A DNA stretch of 9,087 nucleotides from Candidatus Pacearchaeota archaeon (lineage in GTDB: Archaea; Nanoarchaeota; Nanoarchaeia; Pacearchaeales; GW2011-AR1): assembly GCA_002690445.1 (NCBI GenBank), contig NZER01000506.1, positions 1-9,087 on the forward strand, in the 5' to 3' direction. Position numbers and translations under genes: made by a program. The notes under the pieces are model-generated. The model did no database searches, was not told where the DNA came from, and saw nothing but the letters and a program-made list of their open reading frames with translations. Below are positions 4,648 to 9,087 of the stretch, piece by piece; position 1 is the stretch's first letter, and each line of letters opens with the position of its first letter.

Positions 4648-6390
4648 ATGAAATGCCATTTCAATAAAATATTATATCGTTATTCTATACGTCAACCCAA
4701 GAATAACCAAAATCGTATTAAAATACTGGGAATTGATAGTGAAAGTGACACAAATGGCAGACCCTTTATGTTTGCCGTATCTGATGGCACTATAATTAAA
4801 CCCCCGGACCTGTTAAGTACTTTATTTCAAGCTAAATATAGGGGTTTTAAATTCGTTTGCTACAATCTCAAATACGATGAGGGTTCAATACTTCAACAAT
4901 TCCCCCCAGATATCCTACAGGAAATACGACATAAAGGGAAAGTAATATATGATGGGTTATCTATACGTTCAATTCCCCGTAAGGAATTAGTTATTAACAA
5001 TATAAAGCAGAAACAATCTATAGTATTTTATGACATATCACAATTTTTTGGCACATCCTTAAATTCAGCAGCAAGGTGTTACCTGGGAAGAAATAAAATC
5101 CCCATAAATACTAAAAAATTCTTTCACGAATATATAATCACGAATTGGGATAATATCGCTGCTTACTGTCTGCAAGATGCTATATTAACCAAGGATTTAG
5201 CTGATTATTTTTTGGATATATTGAGAAAAGAATTAGATATCTACCCACAAAAGTTATATTCCACCGGTTATATAACGGGTATGCACTTTGCCAAAAGTTG
5301 TGAACTCATAGATGTAAAAAGATACTACCGTTATTATCCAGAGTGCCTGGAATACGCTTATCTATCCTATGCCGGGGGTAAGTTTGAAACATATCAGCGA
5401 GGCTTTGGGGAATTCTACCAGTATGATATAAATTCAGCTTATCCCTACGAAATCAGTAACCTTCAGGATATACGCTTTGCCAAAGTTCTTAAATCTAGCG
5501 AATACCAGCCAACAGCTACCTATGGTTTTATAAAATGTAGAGTATTAATTTCAAATGATTACTCCCCCGTCCCATTGAAGATTAATAATGTTAATCGCTA
5601 CCCTATAGGTTCATTTACGAAAATCATAACGAAAAATGAGTTTGATTACTTAATTTCTAAGGGTGATGGGGTAGATATTATTGATGCCTGGTGGATTATA
5701 TGTCCAAAAAAATACCCTTATAAGGCTGAGATAAAAAGATTATATAAGTTAAAGCAGCATTATAAAAATGGTGATAAATTACGCTATATGTTAATAAAAA
5801 TATTACTTAATAGCTTCTATGGCAAGTTCATACAGATTACGGAGAAATACCGAAAAGAGCAAGGGAAAATATATGAAGCTGGCTGGCTTTTTAACCCTAT
5901 ATATGCCAGCGTTATTACCGCTAACACAAGAGTTAAAGTGTGTAAAGTATGTGATAAATATGACAAGTTTACGGTAGCGGTCCACACCGATAGTATTATT
6001 ACATCTAAAAAGATATCTAAAAATGAGCTTAACATAGGGAATAATTTAGGGGAGTGGAACTTTGAAAACCGGGGTGGAGGGGTAATAGTCGGAAGTGGAG
6101 TTTATCAAATAGGGGACAAGGTACACTTCAGGGGTTACCAAGGTTTAAATAATCTTTCAGATTTAGTGAGACGAAACCGTAATAGCGAAGATATAACAAT
6201 AAACCAACGCCTGGTATTATCATGGCGACTGGTGGTGTTTCGTAATGGGAATACTAACATGATTAATAGATTTACTAGGGATAAAAAAACATTAAACCTC
6301 AATTTTGACAGGAAAAGACACTGGCTTTCTAAATGGTCATGGGAAAACAAACTGGTGACCAGTAAACCCTTTATAGAAGTGAATACATAA
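4648..6390 (+). CDS. polB: Protein-primed family B DNA polymerase
   Basis: This is a 580-aa protein, close to the 575 aa of phi29 polymerase. It copies the linear genome from the ends using a protein primer. The 3'-5' exonuclease motifs are complete: D30/E32 (GIDSESD), N73-Y76-D77 (NLKYD) and Y173/D177 (YCLQD). YAGG at 241-244 is the linker between exonuclease and polymerase domains. Polymerase motif A is DINSAYP at D260, motif B is KILLNSFYGK at K384, and motif C is HTDS with catalytic D448. The A-B and B-C gaps (124 and 64 residues) nearly equal those of phi29 and leave room for the TPR1 and TPR2 insertions that give protein priming and strand displacement. Two oddities: the first Asp of the usual DTD is His446, and the thumb KxY is K491-V-H493. 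It follows the candidate terminal protein by 23 bp; AAGGG precedes the ATG. Confidence 0.95.
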   Translation: MKCHFNKILYRYSIRQPKNNQNRIKILGIDSESDTNGRPFMFAVSDGTIIKPPDLLSTLFQAKYRGFKFVCYNLKYDEGSILQQFPPDILQEIRHKGKVIYDGLSIRSIPRKELVINNIKQKQSIVFYDISQFFGTSLNSAARCYLGRNKIPINTKKFFHEYIITNWDNIAAYCLQDAILTKDLADYFLDILRKELDIYPQKLYSTGYITGMHFAKSCELIDVKRYYRYYPECLEYAYLSYAGGKFETYQRGFGEFYQYDINSAYPYEISNLQDIRFAKVLKSSEYQPTATYGFIKCRVLISNDYSPVPLKINNVNRYPIGSFTKIITKNEFDYLISKGDGVDIIDAWWIICPKKYPYKAEIKRLYKLKQHYKNGDKLRYMLIKILLNSFYGKFIQITEKYRKEQGKIYEAGWLFNPIYASVITANTRVKVCKVCDKYDKFTVAVHTDSIITSKKISKNELNIGNNLGEWNFENRGGGVIVGSGVYQIGDKVHFRGYQGLNNLSDLVRRNRNSEDITINQRLVLSWRLVVFRNGNTNMINRFTRDKKTLNLNFDRKRHWLSKWSWENKLVTSKPFIEVNT

Positions 6391-6437
6391 ATATAATTAT
6401 AAATAATAAATAAATATATATATATATTAAAATAAGT
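6391..6437. other. AT-only spacer after the polymerase gene
   Basis: This stretch is almost pure A and T, including an alternating TA run around 6416-6427. It contains no gene and no GC stem followed by U, so no intrinsic terminator is visible. It may act as an AT-rich upstream element for the promoter that follows. Confidence 0.5.
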
Positions 6438-6466
6438 TTGACATTTTAACGTTTTTGATGTATATT
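6438..6466 (+). promoter_or_regulatory. Second rightward promoter, small-gene/packaging operon
   Basis: TTGACA (6438-6443), a 17-bp spacer and TATATT (6461-6466) make a near-consensus sigma-70 promoter, preceded by AT-rich DNA. Transcription would start near 6473, about 18 bases before the GGAGG of the zinc-ribbon gene. It separates high-level expression of the downstream small genes and ATPase from the polymerase operon. Confidence 0.8.
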
Positions 6467-6476
6467 TTTATTACAT

Positions 6477-6495
6477 TATCAATAATAAAAGGAGG
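6477..6495 (+). repeat. 19-bp direct repeat with ribosome binding site, copy 1
   Basis: TATCAATAATAAAAGGAGG occurs here and again, identically, at 6647-6665. Each copy ends in a perfect Shine-Dalgarno core 6-8 bases before an ATG (6502 and 6674). Confidence 0.85.
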
Positions 6496-6501
6496 TTAGA
6501 A

Positions 6502-6642
6502 ATGAAAGCACTAAATAAATGTTACTACTGCAAGAAAGAACTACACGCTGGACAGATAACAAAAGTTGGTAGAAAAGAAAGGCATAATGCTTGCCATGAG
6601 TGCTACAAGAAAGTATTGCACGGAGAGATAACAGTCAGCTAA
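6502..6642 (+). CDS. 46-aa zinc-ribbon microprotein
   Basis: The protein reads MKALNKCYYCKKELHAGQ at the start and has two CxxC knuckles: C7/C10 (CYYC) and C31/C34 (CHEC), separated by 20 residues and followed by a basic stretch. This is a four-cysteine zinc-binding fold of ribbon or treble-clef type. GGAGG lies six bases before the ATG. It is the first gene after a strong promoter, so it is probably abundant. Small viral zinc ribbons of this kind often act in transcription control or bind nucleic acid, but no specific target can be read from the sequence. Confidence 0.75.
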   Translation: MKALNKCYYCKKELHAGQITKVGRKERHNACHECYKKVLHGEITVS

Positions 6643-6646
6643 CCCA

Positions 6647-6665
6647 TATCAATAATAAAAGGAGG
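6647..6665 (+). repeat. 19-bp direct repeat with ribosome binding site, copy 2
   Basis: This is an exact copy of 6477-6495, directly before the gene at 6674. It argues that the ATG at 6674, eight bases after GGAGG, is the true start rather than the TTG at 6668. Confidence 0.85.
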
Positions 6666-6673
6666 AATTGCTA

Positions 6674-6865
6674 ATGACGTCTACCCCTGTGTACTACGAG
6701 ACCGTCGGTCAAAACTTTACGCTTAGAGAGGTCAACCTGGACATAAGCGTCGCTCTCAGGAAACAAAACTTGCACCTTGACAGCGTACATATAGACCGAA
6801 AGCTCAACACAGAGGTCTACATGGTATCAATAGTTTACGTCGATAAGTTACAACAGGAGGTCTGA
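6674..6865 (+). CDS. Hypothetical 63-aa protein with foreign codon use
   Basis: I do not recognise this protein. It starts MTSTPVYYETVGQNFTLREV and looks like an alternation of short strands (FTLREVNLDISVALRK, LHLDSVHID, VYMVSIVYVDKL) with no cysteine, membrane segment or known motif. A small alpha/beta or beta-barrel fold is possible. The start is set by GGAGG at 6661-6665. Its codons often end in C or G (TAC, GTC, GAC, GAG, CTC), in contrast to the A/T-ending codons of the polymerase and of the genes after it, so it may be a recent acquisition. It ends two bases before the next start. Confidence 0.65.
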   Translation: MTSTPVYYETVGQNFTLREVNLDISVALRKQNLHLDSVHIDRKLNTEVYMVSIVYVDKLQQEV

Positions 6866-6867
6866 CA

Positions 6868-7242
6868 ATGAAAGTCGAGGTCATAAAGGAAGAAGGGGGA
6901 AACAAAATGTCGCAAGAGTCACTAAAATCGTTCGGAGAAGTGCTAGGGGGAGGTGAATTTTATCCGGATTTACCCAGGGTGGATTTTAAAGATTTAGTAG
7001 GGAAGCCCTTACTTGTGCATGATGCTCAATTAATAGAGGATTTTCCGACTAAATTTGGTACTCACGATGCACTGCTTTTAAAGATAGAGTTAGAAACAGT
7101 TTCCGATGATGGAGCAAAAACATTTACCACCATTACCAGCGGTAAAGTAGTAATCAAAAGAGTAATTAAAGCATTAGCTGAGAAACTTTTACCCCTGAGG
7201 GGTACTATTACCAAGAGCGAAACCTATTATAATATATTATGA
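6868..7242 (+). CDS. Putative single-stranded DNA-binding protein (OB-fold-like)
   Basis: This is a 124-aa protein; AGGAGGT lies seven bases before the ATG at 6868. An internal ATG at 6907, after a run of G, would remove 13 residues. From about residue 38 the pattern FKDLVGKPLLVHDAQLIEDF, then HDALLLKIELETVS, then FTTITSGKVVIKRVIKALAEKLLP and a final strand (GTITKSETYYNIL) resembles OB-fold single-strand-binding proteins of phages and plasmids, in which a TFxTGSKVxxK-type segment is typical. Protein-primed replication exposes long single strands, and phi29 p5 has the same size and role. It has no acidic C-terminal tail of the bacterial SSB type. The call rests on pattern and context. Confidence 0.5.
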   Translation: MKVEVIKEEGGNKMSQESLKSFGEVLGGGEFYPDLPRVDFKDLVGKPLLVHDAQLIEDFPTKFGTHDALLLKIELETVSDDGAKTFTTITSGKVVIKRVIKALAEKLLPLRGTITKSETYYNIL

Positions 7243-7253
7243 GGGGGGTAGTT

Positions 7254-7478
7254 ATGAATGAAATACAAAAAAATCCGTTGTTTGAATCCGGAAGAGATTT
7301 AAAATTAACCGTGGTGGCTAAAAGTGATATAAATCACAAGCCGATTACTATGGAATTCCAAATACCGGAATCCCTGGGGAAAGCGTTAATGTCCCAGGCA
7401 TTAACCGGCGTATCGCTGGGGGTTTCCTTGATTACCGGTATGGTTCAGGATAAAACAGGCTTTCTAAATACTTTCTAG
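7254..7478 (+). CDS. Hypothetical 74-aa protein
   Basis: I do not recognise this protein. I chose the ATG at 7254 because AGGGGGGT lies just upstream (7242-7249); an ATG at 7239 overlapping the previous stop (ATGA) has no ribosome binding site but may be used through coupling. The protein begins MNEIQKNPLFESGRDLKL, has two likely strands (LKLTVVAKSD, ITMEFQIP), and then a hydrophobic, glycine-containing segment around residues 43-65 (KALMSQALTGVSLGVSLITGMVQ) that could be a buried or weakly membrane-associated helix. It sits between the SSB-like and AT-hook genes, so a replication or regulatory accessory role is plausible. Confidence 0.6.
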   Translation: MNEIQKNPLFESGRDLKLTVVAKSDINHKPITMEFQIPESLGKALMSQALTGVSLGVSLITGMVQDKTGFLNTF

Positions 7479-7489
7479 GGAGGTAAAAA

Positions 7490-7813
7490 ATGGGTAGACC
7501 ACCAGGGGCTAGTAATAAACCTAAAAACGCTAAAGAATTACTAGACAAAGTAATAGCAGAATACCAAAAACAAGGCAAGAATTTAACGGTAAATATAGAG
7601 GATTTAAAAAATTTAACGAAAACAGAAAAAGCAGCTATAGCTGAAGAAGTATCAAATAACCCTGATATAACTATACCGGAGGTGTTTTCACTTGACGATG
7701 AGGAGGACTTAATTTCAGATTCTGATTCTTTTGAGTGCGGTAATTGCCATGCTAAACTGGAGGGGGAATCTGAAATTTGCGAATTTTGTGGGGTAACTTT
7801 AAGGTGGCAATAG
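7490..7813 (+). CDS. AT-hook and zinc-ribbon protein, probable DNA binding
   Basis: This is a 107-aa protein; GGGAGGTAAAAA leads into the ATG. The N-terminus has GRPPGASNKPKN, an AT-hook-like GRP core flanked by basic residues. A helical segment follows (about 13-30, AKELLDKVIAEYQKQ), then NLTKTEKAAIAEEV, an acidic linker (about 69-80) and a C-terminal zinc ribbon with C83, C86, C97 and C100 (CGNC and CEFC). An AT-hook plus a ribbon points to a DNA-binding or transcription-related protein. The acidic linker could contact a partner. The gene is in the ATPase operon. The function is inferred from motifs only. Confidence 0.7.
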   Translation: MGRPPGASNKPKNAKELLDKVIAEYQKQGKNLTVNIEDLKNLTKTEKAAIAEEVSNNPDITIPEVFSLDDEEDLISDSDSFECGNCHAKLEGESEICEFCGVTLRWQ

Positions 7814-7817
7814 TAGA

Positions 7818-8159
7818 ATGGCTAAGATAGATATAAGAGACATACAACAGAGTTCGACTAGAATAAACCCTGATACACCAGCATTCCCTAATACAGGGTT
7901 CTTCAGCCCCCAGGGTATCAAACAGTTTAAAGATATTATTGAAGGCATCAAAGAGATGCTACAGCAAGCTAAAGAGTTGAAATCCAACCCTACCGAACCA
8001 CCGGACAGAAAAAATAATCTGGATACAAATCAGTTGCTAGAGTTCGGTAAACACTTTTTAGATTCAATGATACAGCAAGGTTACGGGAATAAATCCCTGG
8101 CTGAAACTATTGATGCAATACCATTTACAATAAACCAGATTAGGGGATTAATAAAATGA
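7818..8159 (+). CDS. Hypothetical 113-aa helical protein
   Basis: This protein starts MAKIDIRDIQQSSTRINP and has no recognised domain. After a polar, proline-containing first 30 residues come amphipathic helices (GIKQFKDIIEGIKEMLQQAK, about 38-54), a linker with PTEPPDRKNN, and a second helical half (LLEFGKHFLDSMIQQG) ending in INQIRGLIK. The ribosome binding site is weak, and the gene is likely translated by read-on from the gene before it, four bases away. Its TGA overlaps the ATG of the ATPase (ATGA), so the two are probably made in equal amounts and may act together in packaging or assembly, for example as a scaffold or ATPase partner. This role is a guess from position. Confidence 0.65.
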   Translation: MAKIDIRDIQQSSTRINPDTPAFPNTGFFSPQGIKQFKDIIEGIKEMLQQAKELKSNPTEPPDRKNNLDTNQLLEFGKHFLDSMIQQGYGNKSLAETIDAIPFTINQIRGLIK

Positions 8160-8776
8160 GTGTGACAATAGACTTGCACCGTAAAACATTTTGCATGTTT
8201 GGGTTACGGGGTACAGGGAAATCCACCAATGCCAACTTTATATGTAATTCCTTTGGGCGTAAAGCGTTGGTCTATGATACACTTGATGAAGTGCCAATTA
8301 ATGCGAAATATGATAGTTATTTACCCAAAGTCCGCAATTCTTCACCAGAGTTAGAAACAGTCATTCGTAAAGTTAAAAACAGCCATTATGAATTATTCTT
8401 AATTGACGAAGCCAATAGATACTGTCCATCCAAGCCTAGTCCATTACCCCAGGAAGTAGCGGATATCAATGACCAATGTCGCCATTATAATCTAGCGTTA
8501 GGATATATAGCCAGGAGACCTTGCCAACTAAATCAGGATTTAACAGAGTTAGCGGACTATCTGATTATATATCATCTGAAAGGTAAAGCTGATATACAAT
8601 ACCTTAATAACCTATCACAAGGGTTAGGAAAAGCAGTGTTAATATTAAAAAAATATCAATTTATATTAGTAATGCCAGACCGGAGTTTTAAACTCATGCA
8701 TGAGATAGAACCAGATAAATTATGGCTAAAACGGGCTGATGCACATATAAAAGGAGTTTCAAGCCATGACAGGTAA
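8156..8776 (+). CDS. FtsK/HerA-type viral DNA packaging ATPase
   Basis: This is a 206-aa protein. It has a Walker A loop G16-LRGTGKS-T24, a Walker B of LFLIDE with D84/E85, and a conserved IARRP (R120/R121) where packaging ATPases of the PRD1/adenovirus-type lineage carry the sensor or arginine motif. Its size is about that of tectivirus P9-type ATPases (near 200-230 aa). The enzyme would hydrolyse ATP to drive genome DNA into a preformed capsid, probably at a unique vertex. It starts in an ATGA overlap with the gene before it and overlaps the last gene by 11 bp. No transmembrane helix is evident. The ATPase fold is clear; the packaging role rests on the other virus genes. A plasmid HerA or Zot-like protein is the alternative. 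Confidence 0.85.
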   Translation: MSVTIDLHRKTFCMFGLRGTGKSTNANFICNSFGRKALVYDTLDEVPINAKYDSYLPKVRNSSPELETVIRKVKNSHYELFLIDEANRYCPSKPSPLPQEVADINDQCRHYNLALGYIARRPCQLNQDLTELADYLIIYHLKGKADIQYLNNLSQGLGKAVLILKKYQFILVMPDRSFKLMHEIEPDKLWLKRADAHIKGVSSHDR

Positions 8777-8966
8777 AGGGTGTTTATTGGCAAGACTAGC
8801 CAGAGCGATTGAAGATAGAAACCATTTAAACATAATTAATAAATTGACAGAAGATATAAAATTAAAAGAGAAAAAATGTAGATATGCAAGCAAAGAGATT
8901 AAATCACTGCTTGTAAACCAAAAGAGTAACCCACCCCCCACCGGCAACCCCCCCTTGTCACCATAA
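8766..8966 (+). CDS. 66-aa basic helical protein running through the right terminal repeat
   Basis: I do not recognise this protein. It begins MTGKGCLLARLARAIEDRN and is a basic helix-rich sequence (INKLTEDIKLKEKKCRYASKEIKSLL), followed by a Pro/Asn-rich tail (NPPPTGNPPLSP) encoded by the terminal repeat and 12 bases beyond it. GGAG lies upstream of the ATG, which overlaps the ATPase end by 11 bp. If the molecule really ended at 8952 this gene would lack a stop codon; the stop at 8964-8966 argues that the viral sequence continues past the 41-bp repeat. A DNA-binding or packaging accessory role is possible. Confidence 0.6.
   Translation: MTGKGCLLARLARAIEDRNHLNIINKLTEDIKLKEKKCRYASKEIKSLLVNQKSNPPPTGNPPLSP
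8912..8952. repeat. Right inverted terminal repeat (41 bp)
   Basis: This is the perfect reverse complement of bases 1-41. Two further C (8953-8954) continue the C run before sequence with no partner at the left. It is not at the window end: 135 bases follow. Confidence 0.9.
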
Positions 8967-9087
8967 CATGTACTACCAGGATGATTTTCACTTTACATAA
9001 TACCTCCGAGTCTCTTTACATAACATTCCCTGACAGCTGGCAGAATCCATTACGTAAGCAACCCCCCTGACCAGTCGGAGTGTAAAA
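8953..9087. other. Right terminal extension with repeats, either rest of the terminal repeat or flanking DNA
   Basis: There is no gene here beyond the stop at 8964-8966. CTTTACATAA occurs at 8991-9000 and 9014-9023. GCAACCCCCC at 9058-9067 repeats 8944-8953 at the edge of the inverted repeat. TTACGTAA (9050-9057) is a palindrome, and 9030-9043 (CTGACAGCTGGCAG) is an imperfect one. Read on the minus strand, the pair of ATGTAAAG units starting from TGTTATGTAAAG at 9025 recalls the ends of IS21-family insertion sequences. Read as viral DNA, it would be the outer 135 bases of a 176-bp terminal repeat with binding sites for replication proteins. The sequence alone does not decide. Confidence 0.5.

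Noticed and set aside
5803..6035. Minus-strand open frames within the polymerase gene
   Set aside because: They are shadows of the polymerase motif B to C region, with no ribosome binding site or operon context.
6391..6437. Archaeal TATA-box promoter in the AT-rich spacer
   Set aside because: A near-consensus bacterial -35/-10 pair lies just downstream and the divergent promoters are also bacterial in type.
1..9087. Proviral integrase, attachment site or host tRNA
   Set aside because: No integrase-like gene, tRNA or clear target-site duplication can be seen; the repeated GCAACCCCCC at the right end is too short and one-sided to call an attachment site.

Overview
The window looks like a nearly complete genome of a very small, linear, double-stranded DNA virus (or virus-like linear plasmid) of a bacterium. 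The main evidence is a phi29-size protein-primed family B DNA polymerase (4648-6390), an FtsK/HerA-type packaging ATPase (8156-8776), a perfect 41-bp inverted repeat near both ends (1-41 and 8912-8952), and a block of beta-rich and membrane genes that reads as a tailless-virion module. No terminase, portal, tail, integrase, endolysin or tRNA gene is visible. The host is probably a low-GC bacterium: the promoters are near-consensus sigma-70 type and many genes have strong GGAGG-like ribosome binding sites. I cannot name the host; Bacillota is only a guess.

Layout. Two transcription units diverge from a 140-bp control region (3419-3561). It holds two promoters whose TTGACA boxes form the arms of an inverted repeat (3470-3496). 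Leftward (minus strand, 3352 down to 24) lies the presumed virion and exit module: a glycine-rich membrane protein, a 194-aa candidate capsid protein, a 128-aa beta protein, a membrane-anchored protein with FPDIS repeats, a 27-aa membrane microprotein, a C1q-like receptor-binding protein, a 98-aa unknown protein and a two-helix holin-like protein. Most of these genes overlap or abut at TAATG, TGATG, ATGA, GTGA or TAA-a-ATG junctions, so translation is probably coupled. The 88-bp gap after the capsid gene is the exception and contains a strong GC hairpin.

Rightward (plus strand, 3562-6390) come a compact cytosine-methyltransferase-like protein, a basic helix-turn-helix protein that is the best candidate for the terminal protein, and the polymerase. 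A second rightward promoter (6438-6466) drives a cluster of small genes: a zinc-ribbon microprotein, a 63-aa unknown protein, an SSB-like protein, a 74-aa unknown protein, an AT-hook/zinc-ribbon protein, a 113-aa helical protein, the packaging ATPase and a 66-aa protein that runs through the right terminal repeat.

Inferred life cycle: the terminal protein primes replication by the polymerase at the ends with SSB help; small zinc proteins may control expression; the ATPase loads DNA into a membrane-containing icosahedral particle built from the left-arm proteins. The right end carries 135 bp beyond the inverted repeat with no partner at the left. Either the left end is incomplete (true genome about 9.2 kb with a terminal repeat of about 176 bp) or this stretch is flanking DNA. 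It resembles the ends of IS21-type elements, so both readings stay open.
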